A DNA stretch of 64,000 nt, taken from positions 310,001 to 374,000 of the forward strand of contig JASBSB010000003.1 in the NCBI GenBank assembly GCA_030149205.1, written 5' to 3'. Shown one piece after another: positions 18,492-26,961 of the stretch. Numbering within the stretch: the stretch's first letter is position 1; each line of letters begins with the position of its first letter. Position numbers and translations under genes: made by a program. Source of the DNA: Candidatus Heimdallarchaeota archaeon. Lineage in GTDB: Archaea; Asgardarchaeota; Heimdallarchaeia; Heimdallarchaeales; Kariarchaeaceae. The notes beneath the pieces are model-generated. The model made no database searches and had not been told where the DNA came from. It was given only the letters and a program-made list of their open reading frames with translations.

Positions 18492-18499
18492 TATAAATA
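18492..18499 (+). promoter_or_regulatory. TATA box and purine-containing BRE of tfb
   Basis: TATAAATA is preceded directly by GCGCAAGA, which fits an archaeal BRE/TATA arrangement. Initiation would fall near 18520, leaving a leader of about 50 bases. A second, weaker TAAATATA at 18511-18518 could instead initiate near 18540. Confidence 0.5.
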
Positions 18500-18538
18500 T
18501 TGAAACGTGATAAATATACATTAACTTCAAAAAAAAGT

Positions 18539-18553
18539 ACCACCGTCGGTGGT
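18539..18553. promoter_or_regulatory. Perfect inverted repeat in the tfb leader
   Basis: ACCACCG-T-CGGTGGT is a perfect 7+1+7 inverted repeat, G/C-rich in an AT-rich region, 17 bases upstream of the tfb start codon. The one-base spacer is too short for a stable RNA hairpin with full pairing, so a dimeric DNA-binding protein is the likelier reader. The protein is unknown. Confidence 0.55.
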
Positions 18554-18570
18554 GAATTTGAGGGTTTAAT

Positions 18571-19518
18571 ATGAATGAAAAATGTACGGATTGCGGAAGC
18601 ACAAGGATCATCGAGAGGTATCGTGAAGGTACCATCGTATGTTCAGACTGTGGGTTAGTTATTGATCAAATAATAGATTCGAGGTCAGAGGTCACAACTC
18701 ACATCACAAATAATGGAGAAAAAATAGCAAGAACTGGTGCGCCAGTAACTGTATTAAGGGCTGATATGGGGTTGTCAACTGAGATCGGATACCATAATCG
18801 TGATGCAAATGGTGGAAAAATTAGCGTCTTAACCAGAGACAGATTGAGAAGATTGAGATGGTTAAATTCTAGAACATCTAAATCAGAAGTAAGAAACTTA
18901 AGGGTAGCACTGAGGGAGTTGAAAAGGATGAGTTCAACATTGGAATTATCACAAAACACCTCATCAACTGCATCTATGTATTACAGGAAGGCACTCAAGG
19001 CAAAACTAATCAGAGGTAGATCAATTAACTCAATGGTTGCAGCAGCAATATATCTTGCGGCAAGACAACATAATTTTCCAGTTGTAATCAAAGACCTTGA
19101 AGAAAACAGTCAGGTGGATAAGAAGGTTATTGCAAGATGTATGAGGGTATACATGCAAGAGTTAAATATAAAACCAGAGAGGAGTACCCCTGAATCAATG
19201 ATCCCCAGACTTGCAAGTGAGCTCGATATCACACCAGAAACTAAAAATGAAGCATTGAAGATCTTGAGAGAAACAAGGAACAATAGGCTTGATGTTGGAA
19301 AATCACCAATGTCGATTGCTGCTGCTGCGATATACTTAGCATGTCTGAGAACTGGAGAAAGAAGAACTCAACAGATGGTAGCTAAAATAGCAAAAACCAC
19401 ACCTGTAACCCTAAGAAACAGGTACAGGGAGATATCTGAAGCACTTACCATAGATGTTGAAGTCAAAAGAGGGGCTGCCGCAACCCCTGTGTATTTCAAG
19501 AAACCCTTTGAAGATTAG
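18571..19518 (+). CDS. tfb: Transcription initiation factor B (TFB)
   Basis: The archaeal TFIIB homologue that recruits RNA polymerase to TBP-bound promoters. The 315-residue length is normal. The N-terminal zinc ribbon uses C5, C8, C24 and C27. The B-reader/linker region follows (RTGAPV near 50-55), then two cyclin-like repeats beginning near residues 115 and 210. The second contains SPMSIAAAAIYLACLRTGERRTQQ and TPVTLRNRYREI. All domains are present. The upstream region holds a TATA box and a leader inverted repeat. The stop codon shares TTAG with the converging PAP2 gene. Confidence 0.96.
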   Translation: MNEKCTDCGSTRIIERYREGTIVCSDCGLVIDQIIDSRSEVTTHITNNGEKIARTGAPVTVLRADMGLSTEIGYHNRDANGGKISVLTRDRLRRLRWLNSRTSKSEVRNLRVALRELKRMSSTLELSQNTSSTASMYYRKALKAKLIRGRSINSMVAAAIYLAARQHNFPVVIKDLEENSQVDKKVIARCMRVYMQELNIKPERSTPESMIPRLASELDITPETKNEALKILRETRNNRLDVGKSPMSIAAAAIYLACLRTGERRTQQMVAKIAKTTPVTLRNRYREISEALTIDVEVKRGAAATPVYFKKPFED

Positions 19519-20048
19519 ATAAACCAACTATTATAAAGAACCGTCAAATAAAAGAATCCCAATCCGTACAATAAACCAATAATATATCCAAAAAAGACAT
19601 CGGTAAAATAATGCCTAAGTTTTGTGAGTCTTTGTAATGCGATAGTTATGCTCCATAAAAGTATAACAATCCACAGTAAATTATATGGAAAATAAAGAAT
19701 TGAGAACATAAAGATAAAAGCAGCCCGTGTGCTGTGACCAGATGGGAAAGAATAACGATCAAAATAGTGTTCAAGCTTAGGTTTTGGGATTGGACGCTCT
19801 CTTTTAACTCGCGACTTAATCACCATAAGTAAAAGGGTCAGACTGATTAACCCCAAAATCAATTCAAGAAGGAATAAAAAATTAAATCCAAAAAAAAGGA
19901 TTAAAAGTGCTAATATTATAAAAAATCCTTTTTGTGTTCCTGAGTATGAAATTGTGTCCAATGTAGAAATTAACAGTGGGTGTCTTGACAAGGTCTCATT
20001 AATACCATAAGTAAGCTTTTCATCGCTAGAATTAGCTTCCTTGCTCAT
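19515..20048 (-). CDS. PAP2-family membrane phosphatase
   Basis: A 177-residue integral membrane phosphatase of the PAP2 superfamily. The three signature motifs are present: KSRVKRERP (KX6RP-like), YSFPSGHST (PSGH) and RLTKLRHYFTDV (R-X5-H-X3-D). They sit between four or five helices. ATG 20048 (MSKEANSSDEKL) is preferred to an upstream ATG at 20183 that would add a Phe/Asn-rich, unlikely leader. It probably dephosphorylates polyprenyl or lipid phosphates at the membrane. Confidence 0.88.
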   Translation of the reverse strand: MSKEANSSDEKLTYGINETLSRHPLLISTLDTISYSGTQKGFFIILALLILFFGFNFLFLLELILGLISLTLLLMVIKSRVKRERPIPKPKLEHYFDRYSFPSGHSTRAAFIFMFSILYFPYNLLWIVILLWSITIALQRLTKLRHYFTDVFFGYIIGLLYGLGFFYLTVLYNSWFI

Positions 20049-20257
20049 AATAGAATCTAAATTAAGGTTTATTATAGGGTTTCTTTGTTGACTTGATATC
20101 GTAACTATTATAAATTTCATCCATTTTTGAAAAAAAAGAAGATTCGAATTAAAAAAATTAAAAATATGCAAATTAAATTTCAAATAATTGAAAAATAGTC
20201 TAAAAAATAAAAAAAAAATAAAGCATTTTCATTAATAAATTAGCTCATAAAATGAAT

Positions 20258-20266
20258 TTATAAAAG
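20258..20266 (+). promoter_or_regulatory. TATA box of the Lrp-family gene; probably leaderless
   Basis: TTATAAAAG is centred about 25 bases before ATG 20287, the usual TATA-to-start distance in archaea. Transcription would therefore begin at or very near the start codon. TTCATT and AATGAA arms flank the region upstream (about 20228-20256) and could be an autoregulatory site. Confidence 0.5.
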
Positions 20267-20286
20267 CTTGAGAAAAACTAAACAAA

Positions 20287-20772
20287 ATGGATGTACCTGA
20301 TGAATTAGATAAAAGAATCATTAGTGAACTGAGAAAAGATTCTCGGAAAAGTGTTCGAGATTTAGCTAAGGGGCTGGGAGAATCACCAAGTACTATTTAC
20401 AACAGAAGAAAAAGGTTAGAAGAAAGAGGAATTATAAAAAATTTCACTGTACATTTGGATTACAAAAAAATTGAACTAGCTTATGTTAGCTTCTTACTCT
20501 TCAAGGTAAATTTGGATCACGAGAAGCGGATCCGAGATGTGGCATCAGAATTACAAAAACTCGACTCTGTGTATGAGGTTCATATAATTACAGGACAGTA
20601 CAATATTATGGCTAAATTTAGAACTAACTCCCCCGAGGAATTAAGCAAATTAATTTTGGATCAAATTAACTCCATTAAGGGGATTATTGAAATTGAAACT
20701 TTTTTGGTTCTAGAAACAGAAAAAGAAGAGAACGATGTGTTCAACCCGTTTAAAGGAATCCCTACACAGTAA
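20287..20772 (+). CDS. Lrp/AsnC-family transcriptional regulator
   Basis: A 161-residue regulator. The N-terminal helix-turn-helix (LDKRIISELRKDSRKSVRDLA then ESPSTIYNRRKRLEERGII) is followed by an alpha/beta RAM domain (VSFLLFKVNLDHE... VYEVHIITGQYNIMAKFRT). The protein normally forms dimers or octamers and responds to amino acids. The ligand is not predictable. A TATA box 25 bases before the ATG suggests a leaderless mRNA. It lies 60 bases ahead of the DNA methyltransferase gene on the same strand. Confidence 0.92.
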   Translation: MDVPDELDKRIISELRKDSRKSVRDLAKGLGESPSTIYNRRKRLEERGIIKNFTVHLDYKKIELAYVSFLLFKVNLDHEKRIRDVASELQKLDSVYEVHIITGQYNIMAKFRTNSPEELSKLILDQINSIKGIIEIETFLVLETEKEENDVFNPFKGIPTQ

Positions 20773-20832
20773 TCATCATAATGTGCAAAAAGAATCGAAT
20801 TAATAAAGGCTTAACTCAAAGAACAATTGAAG

Positions 20833-21702
20833 ATGAGTGAGGACAACAAAATTAATACTCCTGTGGAACAGAACAAGTCCGCTAGACCCAGAGAAACAAA
20901 GCTATTTGGAAGAGTTCACAACAACGATAACATAGCCTTTTTGAGAGAGAAAATACCAAATGATTTCGTTGACCTTACCCTCACAAGTCCACCGATTTAT
21001 GATGAAAATCTGTACACTAATACTGGTGGAGAAGGAGAATTCGGGTGGAAAACATTTGATCAATATCTTGCACACCTTTCAACGCTGTTGGAAGAGCTGT
21101 TCCGTGTTACTAAACCAGGAGGCATGCTAGTAGTAGAAACAATGTCTGGTCCAAATGAACATAAGAAGCAAATAAAGAAGCTATTCCCAATACCCGCTCG
21201 TATTACCCTATCAGCTTTGGAAAAACAATGGGAGTTTTGGGATGAGGTTATAATAGTTGGAATGCCAAATAATATAGTTTCCATTCCTAAACACTCTCCT
21301 CCTACGGCGCAAAACAAAATGATTCATAAACAATTATTGGTTTTCAGAAAACCTGGGAAGAAAAACCAATGTCGGAAAGCCAAAGGACATTATTTAAACT
21401 CAATCTGGACGATTACACCAAATAAGAGAGAAATGGAAAATTACGCAGATTATTCATACGGCATATTTTCTGAACACCTGATTAAGAGGGTTTTAAGTCT
21501 CTGGAGCTGCCAAAAAGACATTGTCTTAGACCCATTTGCGGGTACTGGACAGGTGATCCGTATAGGGAAAAAATTTAGAAGAAGAGTTTTTGGAATTGAG
21601 ATAGATCCAAAATTGGAAAAATATTGGGACGATATCAACAAACCAATTCAAAAAGTAAATGAACCTAAAGCTGATCAAAAACCAGATAAAGATACTACCT
21701 GA
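20833..21702 (+). CDS. Site-specific DNA methyltransferase, class beta (N4-cytosine or N6-adenine)
   Basis: A 289-residue enzyme with motif IV (TSPPIYDE, residues 51-58) near the N-terminus and motif I (LDPFAGTGQV) near the C-terminus. That is the permuted order of class beta amino-methyltransferases. TKPGGMLVVET follows motif IV as in relatives. TSPP is usual for N4-cytosine enzymes, DPPY for N6-adenine ones. The family's usual tyrosine is displaced by one residue (PPIY rather than PPY), which may affect assignment. No restriction enzyme is adjacent. ATG 20833 is preferred to TTG 20827. Confidence 0.82.
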   Translation: MSEDNKINTPVEQNKSARPRETKLFGRVHNNDNIAFLREKIPNDFVDLTLTSPPIYDENLYTNTGGEGEFGWKTFDQYLAHLSTLLEELFRVTKPGGMLVVETMSGPNEHKKQIKKLFPIPARITLSALEKQWEFWDEVIIVGMPNNIVSIPKHSPPTAQNKMIHKQLLVFRKPGKKNQCRKAKGHYLNSIWTITPNKREMENYADYSYGIFSEHLIKRVLSLWSCQKDIVLDPFAGTGQVIRIGKKFRRRVFGIEIDPKLEKYWDDINKPIQKVNEPKADQKPDKDTT

Positions 21703-21744
21703 ATGAATAACACCTCTTATTAATCCATATTAAAGGTGGAATCC

Positions 21745-22401
21745 ATGAGAGTTTTAACTTCCCAAATCAAGCCTTTCAGAGAGAAGTTAATAACCGTAAG
21801 AGCAGAAGCAGAAATCTATAACGGTACATATCTGGGAATACCTGTGATTATCAAGGTTAGAAAACCAAAGCTGTATAGAAACTCAATACTTGACAAAATC
21901 ATTAGAGAAAAAAGAACCGTCTATGAAGCGAGATTGTTGCAAATTTGCTACTCCGGAGGTATAAATGTACCAAGAGTTTATTTTGTTGATAAAGTTAACT
22001 CAACATTAGTTGAAGACCGAATTGAAGGTCAACAATTAAAGGAGAGAATAGATGATGAAAACTGGACTGAAGAGTTAATTAAATCATTTGGTATCTTGAT
22101 TTCAAAATTACATGGTAACAATATTATCCACGGGGATTTAACAACTTCCAACATATATGTAACCACTTCTGACATACCTTATTTAATTGATTTTGGTCTT
22201 GGAAAGGTTTCGAAAAAAATTGAGGATAAAGCAGTTGATTTGAATGTCCTATATAGAGCTTTAGAAAGTACTCACCCAGAAAATTGGAATGAAATTTGGA
22301 CTGTTTTTGAAAAGACCTATAAAAGCTCTAACAAAAGAGCGAAGTCAATACTTAAGAGGTTTAAAGAAATCGAAAATCGAGTGAGATACAAATCACATTA
22401 A
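21745..22401 (+). CDS. bud32: KEOPS complex kinase/ATPase Bud32
   Basis: A 218-residue small atypical kinase of the KEOPS complex, which makes t6A on tRNAs with Kae1. EAEIYNGTYLGIPVIIKVR holds the catalytic lysine. NIIHGDLTTSNIYV is the catalytic loop and YLIDFGLGKVSKKIEDKAVDLNVLYRALESTHP the metal-binding DFG segment and family-specific tail. ATG 21745 is preferred to the in-frame GTG 21736 because AAGGTGGA lies just upstream as a ribosome binding site. Kae1 is not in the window, although the two are fused in many archaea. Confidence 0.93.
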   Translation: MRVLTSQIKPFREKLITVRAEAEIYNGTYLGIPVIIKVRKPKLYRNSILDKIIREKRTVYEARLLQICYSGGINVPRVYFVDKVNSTLVEDRIEGQQLKERIDDENWTEELIKSFGILISKLHGNNIIHGDLTTSNIYVTTSDIPYLIDFGLGKVSKKIEDKAVDLNVLYRALESTHPENWNEIWTVFEKTYKSSNKRAKSILKRFKEIENRVRYKSH

Positions 22402-23120
22402 TATCTCTGCTCTTTAATCCACAGCTTACCCTTTGACTTTAATGTGTCCAGATTCCTATAAGATAAGATTGAGACGAGAACCAACAACACCAAAACAGAA
22501 AGTATTGCAACGTAGCCAACGAATATTGAGGGGGTTAATATCAGATAGATTAATCCTTCTATAATAAGAACTAAAAACACAATCAATATTGAAGAATTCA
22601 AAAATCTGATCCTATCATTCATATACCTCTTGAAATGTTGAATTACTAGGATTATCTTTTCGTCATCCTCATTTTGCATAAACGTTTCTGGGTACTGTAC
22701 GCTATTAAATTTTTTAAGTTCCATATCAGTAAGTGAACTGACAACTATACTAAATACGAAGAGATTATAGGGGAGCAGTATGTTCTTGGATTTATCATAT
22801 GACAGTACTAAGCCTGCAATCAATATAATTATAATCCAAGTTCGAATCTCAAATATTCTACCTAGCCCACTTCTAGATTTTGAGAACAGATAAAGTGGTG
22901 TCTTCATCAAGGAAACTGGGTATGCGATAATTAAAGAGATAGCGAGATATACAACTGTTGAAAAGCCTCCAAGCGGTATGAAAGAAACAATAAAAATTTC
23001 ATAGGCAAAAACAAACGCAAAGAATTTTGTAGTGTTTCCCAATTTTGTCAGGAACTGAAATTGACTGTGAACCGAATTTATTAGGGAGTTATAATGTGCA
23101 TATGTTGACTGTGTTTCCAT
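22398..23120 (-). CDS. Membrane protein in the MoxR/DUF58 operon
   Basis: A 240-residue protein with two pairs of hydrophobic helices (about residues 30-75, 95-130, and near 170-215) and charged segments between. No family recognised. It is the last gene of a five-gene minus-strand operon, and its start meets the DUF58 gene end to end. Its stop shares TTAA with bud32 (22398-22401). Its role is presumably in the same envelope-related process as the other members, by context only. Confidence 0.65.
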   Translation of the reverse strand: METQSTYAHYNSLINSVHSQFQFLTKLGNTTKFFAFVFAYEIFIVSFIPLGGFSTVVYLAISLIIAYPVSLMKTPLYLFSKSRSGLGRIFEIRTWIIIILIAGLVLSYDKSKNILLPYNLFVFSIVVSSLTDMELKKFNSVQYPETFMQNEDDEKIILVIQHFKRYMNDRIRFLNSSILIVFLVLIIEGLIYLILTPSIFVGYVAILSVLVLLVLVSILSYRNLDTLKSKGKLWIKEQRY

Positions 23121-24383
23121 TTATGTATCCACCCTTTTATTCATTAATATTATTGATCTCTCTAATCCTATTGTAGGATCCCATGGGATTACCTTAATTC
23201 CTTTCTCAATCACCTTCTTTGTCTCAATACTAGATTTTGCCTTCTGAAAAACACTTGCTAAATACTCGTCAGGCTTGTTTATGTCAGTAGTGTATCCAAA
23301 GTTATCATAGATGGGGAGAAACAGGTTTACTCTCCCAAATCGTTGTAGTGTGTCTAGTACTATGTCAGCCGTCCAAAGATCTGTAAGGGATGAGAATAGA
23401 AGCACTTCATGATCACTTTCAACCTTGGAGCGAACCACATCAAGCCTTTGCTTAAAAATATTGAAATTTGTAATAGTGGTTTTATTCAGCTTTGCAAAAT
23501 CCTGACTTATATAGCGGAGCACTTCTCTATTTACAGTTGGCTTGTGGTAAACCATCACATCATTGATCACAAGCAAACCAGTTCGAGAAGATGTGTTCAT
23601 AAAAAAGGTGATCAACCCCATTAGAGTTTTCTTCATCAAATCTAACAACCCCACCTCTGTTCCGGTGAGATCGAGAACGATTATTATTTTTGATGGTCGG
23701 TCGATTTGAAATTCGTTGGTATGAAGTTTTTGATACTTAGCTGTTGCTTTCCAATTAATACGTCTAAGAGAATCAGAACTGTCATATTCACGAATTGACG
23801 TAAAATTCCAACCTTCACCAGTCAAACGAGATGTAAAGGGTGACCCTATAGACCGAAGATATTTTGCAACAAATGGTGAGGTCGTAAAGTTAATAGGATA
23901 CGGTAGAAGTATAATTTTATTAGTTACCCTTTGTGATTGAATGTTTTCGTGTAACTCACCTGCATCATGAGAGTAAATGATAGTTTCGGGAATTTCATAA
24001 ATTTTGGAAATTGGAAGAACCAGACTATAACTCAGTATAACCCTCTCTTGAGGAAATAATATACACTGTATAAAGTTTATACCTTCGGTAATCTGACCAA
24101 ATTTTGGAAATAAGTCTATTATTTCACCACGGAAAATCTTATCTGTTGGATTAAATATTTCCACTGAAATATCAATCTTATCTCGTGTGTGATAAGATTC
24201 TTTAGGTATCACTTTTTTTATAGATAATTCAGGTAATTCGTCTTGAATTAATATTCTATAGATTTGAACTGCAACTAAAACAGGGATACTTAAAAGGAAA
24301 AGGAAATCAAGATAAACTAAACCTAAGATAATCGATGTAAATATAAGCCAATTTAGATTAAAATAATCATGTGAAAATTTCAT
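23121..24383 (-). CDS. DUF58-family protein with vWA-like region
   Basis: A 420-residue protein with two N-terminal membrane helices, then a beta-rich domain and the DUF58 core. GEGWNFTSIREYDSSDSLRRINWKATAK is the family hallmark (G-x-EF-xx-xREY-xxGDxxRxIxW). IIIVLDLTGTE begins a vWA-like fold in which the usual MIDAS DxSxS is reduced to DLTGT. DUF58 proteins work with MoxR ATPases, probably in assembly of surface or membrane complexes. It follows the MoxR gene by nine bases. Confidence 0.88.
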   Translation of the reverse strand: MKFSHDYFNLNWLIFTSIILGLVYLDFLFLLSIPVLVAVQIYRILIQDELPELSIKKVIPKESYHTRDKIDISVEIFNPTDKIFRGEIIDLFPKFGQITEGINFIQCILFPQERVILSYSLVLPISKIYEIPETIIYSHDAGELHENIQSQRVTNKIILLPYPINFTTSPFVAKYLRSIGSPFTSRLTGEGWNFTSIREYDSSDSLRRINWKATAKYQKLHTNEFQIDRPSKIIIVLDLTGTEVGLLDLMKKTLMGLITFFMNTSSRTGLLVINDVMVYHKPTVNREVLRYISQDFAKLNKTTITNFNIFKQRLDVVRSKVESDHEVLLFSSLTDLWTADIVLDTLQRFGRVNLFLPIYDNFGYTTDINKPDEYLASVFQKAKSSIETKKVIEKGIKVIPWDPTIGLERSIILMNKRVDT

Positions 24384-24392
24384 TGGGTTTCC

Positions 24393-25355
24393 TCATTCAA
24401 CTCTTGGTGCCACAACATTGTGAGAAATTTGTTCAAGGATGGAAATCGCATTGTTCCCACTAACAAACTCTCCAGAACGAATTATGATTCTGTGTGATAG
24501 AACAGGAATCAAAACATCTTGAATATCTTGTGGGTTAACAAAGTCTCGTCCATGAACTAAGGCCCATGCTTTCGCAGCCTTGATCAACCCTAAAGATCCT
24601 CTCGGACTTGCCCCTACAGCGATCTTTGGATGATTCCTGGTCTCAGTAACGAGATTAATAACATACTGAATTATTGGTTCGCTAACATGGACATCTTCAT
24701 ACTCTTTTTGGAGTCTGATAATATCTTCGTTATTTGCCACTTGTTCTAAGGTTATCTCTTCTTGTTTACGTTCTAATCTACTGTTTATAACTTCGATTTC
24801 AGCATTTCTATCTGGATACCCCATATTTAATTTTAATAAAAATCTATCAAGTTGGGCTTCTGGTAATGCAAAGGTGCCCTCGTATTCGAGAGGGTTTTGT
24901 GTTGCTAACACTATAAATGGTTTGTCAAGTACATGACTGACTCCATCAATAGATACAGTTCCTTCTTGCATTGCCTCTAGCAAAGCAGATTGCGTTTTAG
25001 GTGTTGCTCGATTTATCTCATCAGCCAACAAGAGGTTAGTGAATATTGGACCTTTCCTTAATTCAAATTCTTGAGATCTCATATTAAAAAGTGAAACTCC
25101 ATTTACGTCAGCTGGGAGAAGATCTGGCGTAAATTGAATTCGTTTAAAGGTTAAGCCTAATGCTTGTGCAAATGAAGAAATCATCAGAGTTTTCCCTAAA
25201 CCTGGTAGATCTTCAAACAAGATATGACCATTAGAGATTATCCCCGTTAAGACAAAATCGATAACCTTGGGTTTTCCTTTGATAGCTTTTGCTACCTCTT
25301 TACGTATATCATTTATTATTACTTTAGTTTGATCTGATGTCATCGTATTCACCAT
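24393..25355 (-). CDS. MoxR-family AAA+ ATPase
   Basis: A 320-residue AAA+ chaperone-like ATPase of the MoxR group. Walker A is EDLPGLGKT (48-56), Walker B NLLLADEINRATPKTQSALLEAMQEG, sensor 1 VLATQNPLEYEGTFALPEAQLDRF, and ASPRGSLGLIKAAKAWAL the C-terminal sensor 2 segment. The first glycine of the usual GxPGxGKT is replaced by Glu, as in many MoxR proteins. The start overlaps the preceding gene by 32 bases, or 20 if ATG 25343 is used. Co-encoded with DUF58, the classic pair. Confidence 0.94.
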   Translation of the reverse strand: MVNTMTSDQTKVIINDIRKEVAKAIKGKPKVIDFVLTGIISNGHILFEDLPGLGKTLMISSFAQALGLTFKRIQFTPDLLPADVNGVSLFNMRSQEFELRKGPIFTNLLLADEINRATPKTQSALLEAMQEGTVSIDGVSHVLDKPFIVLATQNPLEYEGTFALPEAQLDRFLLKLNMGYPDRNAEIEVINSRLERKQEEITLEQVANNEDIIRLQKEYEDVHVSEPIIQYVINLVTETRNHPKIAVGASPRGSLGLIKAAKAWALVHGRDFVNPQDIQDVLIPVLSHRIIIRSGEFVSGNNAISILEQISHNVVAPRVE

Positions 25356-25890
25356 ATGTAATTGTGAGATTACTCACTGTGTTTATTTGAGAGGTCAACC
25401 CCTCAATTAATTCTTTAGAAATATATTCTTCACCTGGAAATATCCCTAAAAATTTTCTTTTATGTGGAAAAGCATTTAACCAAAGCTCAGGAGCATTAAG
25501 AAAAATTGCTAAATTTTTTTCTTGAATTATCGTCAATAGTCGATTGTAATCACTCCTTATCAAAATGAAGGTATCAAGTGGAATACCAAGCCTTGCAGAC
25601 AAAAGTTCTGAGAGAAGACTTCGAACTGTTTTCACTTTGTTCAAAACTGTGTTTGTCCTACTCAGTTGTCTTACAATCTCAGAAATATAAGAGGATTGAA
25701 TTTGAATCTCTCTATATACTGGGGATCGAAAATAAACATCGGGATCCCATTCATCTCCTTTCCGTAGATTAATGTAGTGATTAAAAAGGTACAACAATAA
25801 TAAGAAAGTGATTCCCCAGGTAAAAAGAAGGTAAACCTCCCAAGGAATTTGTGTTAAAATGTTTGTTGATTGTGGGGTTGGGTCAACCAT
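25324..25890 (-). CDS. Single-pass membrane protein of the MoxR operon
   Basis: A 188-residue protein with one transmembrane helix (EVYLLFTWGITFLLLLYLF, about 18-36). A soluble mostly helical domain follows. I do not recognise the family, but the position between a DUF4129-like gene and moxR is where small anchored partners are usually found. It overlaps moxR at its 3' end and its start codon lies at the stop of the upstream gene (shared base 25890). Confidence 0.65.
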   Translation of the reverse strand: MVDPTPQSTNILTQIPWEVYLLFTWGITFLLLLYLFNHYINLRKGDEWDPDVYFRSPVYREIQIQSSYISEIVRQLSRTNTVLNKVKTVRSLLSELLSARLGIPLDTFILIRSDYNRLLTIIQEKNLAIFLNAPELWLNAFPHKRKFLGIFPGEEYISKELIEGLTSQINTVSNLTITYGEYDDIRSN

Positions 25891-26810
25891 TACTTTTCAC
25901 CTGCCTCCTGCTTTTCACCATCAAGTTCTGAAGAGAGGTCGATTTTAAGTTTCTTCATTACAAGTTTAATTTGTTCTGAAACATCCGCTGCTTCATTAAC
26001 ATCAGTATCAGTAATCATATGAGAGGAAAATCTGGCTTTCTCATAGATATTAGTTAATACATCAAAATAGTCAGACATTGGAGACCCAACAATTTCAATA
26101 ACCTCAAAGAGAAAACTTGTTGGGGTATACCATTTTGGTGCTTGACCAATTTTTCCCTCGATCCTGTAACAGGTATCTCTGTAAATTCTAAAAATCGATC
26201 TTTGTTTGGGGTCAGAAGACTCTGTATATTTCAATTGTTCCAAAATATTGACTTCATTGACTTCAGTCGTTGACTTTAAAATTGAATGAATTATTATCAC
26301 TAGTAATAAAATTGCAACCAAAAATACTGCTACATACATCCCCTGTAACAAAATGTCCCAAAAAGGGAGTGTGTTTCGTTGGTATACAGTAGTAGTAACC
26401 CTAGTGATAATTGGAAAGAGTGATGTTGGAGTTGGTGTTAGTGTTCCTCCGTTGCTAAGAACATCTGTAGGTTGTGATTGGGTAGGTGGAGTGGGTGTTG
26501 GGGGGGGAGAAGAAATTTGAAAGGTATTAACTAGGAACAGAGCTATCATTAATCCAATACCTAAAACTATTGGAAGAAATATCAGATCGCTTTTAGAATA
26601 TTCAAACCCAAAAAAGGTCAATGCTGCAACAAGTAGAACAAAAATGAAAATTCCCGCTGAAAAAATTAATGCGTTTATTCCTGTGAGGTCAATAAGCGAT
26701 TTTCCACCTGATTTTGATAAACTAATTAAAAATACTATAATAAAAAACAAAATAGCTGCTAACTGTATTGAATTTCGCATATCAAACTTGTTAGGCTTTA
26801 AAAGAGACAA
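25890..26810 (-). CDS. Membrane protein with DUF4129-like C-terminus
   Basis: A 306-residue protein with three N-terminal membrane helices, an external Pro/Thr/Ser-rich linker (PPTPTPPTQSQPT, about 104-116), a further helix (about 150-175) and a cytoplasmic domain. The last contains IFRIYRDTCYRIEG, WYTPTSFLFEV, LTNIYEKARFSSHMITDTDVNEA, which follow the DUF4129 pattern (a TP then a helix, then ARYS). DUF4129 domains usually accompany MoxR and DUF58. First gene of the five-gene operon. Confidence 0.75.
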   Translation of the reverse strand: MSLLKPNKFDMRNSIQLAAILFFIIVFLISLSKSGGKSLIDLTGINALIFSAGIFIFVLLVAALTFFGFEYSKSDLIFLPIVLGIGLMIALFLVNTFQISSPPPTPTPPTQSQPTDVLSNGGTLTPTPTSLFPIITRVTTTVYQRNTLPFWDILLQGMYVAVFLVAILLLVIIIHSILKSTTEVNEVNILEQLKYTESSDPKQRSIFRIYRDTCYRIEGKIGQAPKWYTPTSFLFEVIEIVGSPMSDYFDVLTNIYEKARFSSHMITDTDVNEAADVSEQIKLVMKKLKIDLSSELDGEKQEAGEK

Positions 26811-26961
26811 AAATGAACACTTAATTGCTCTTTTAGACCATTATTAAGGTTATGATTTGACGCACCTAAAAATATCTCTAAAAGTATCGTTAGGTTTACT
26901 GAAAAGCATCTAACTTAGACTTATAAGCGAAAAGCTAAAATCCGGCAGATAATGTAATTTT

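Noticed and set aside
18539..18553. RNA hairpin or riboswitch in the tfb leader
   Set aside because: A one-base loop cannot close seven pairs; a DNA operator is the better reading. No known riboswitch core seen.
20184..20256. Possible terminator or origin in the poly-A tract before the Lrp gene
   Set aside because: A-rich on the plus strand with no convincing stem or repeat array; too weak to call.
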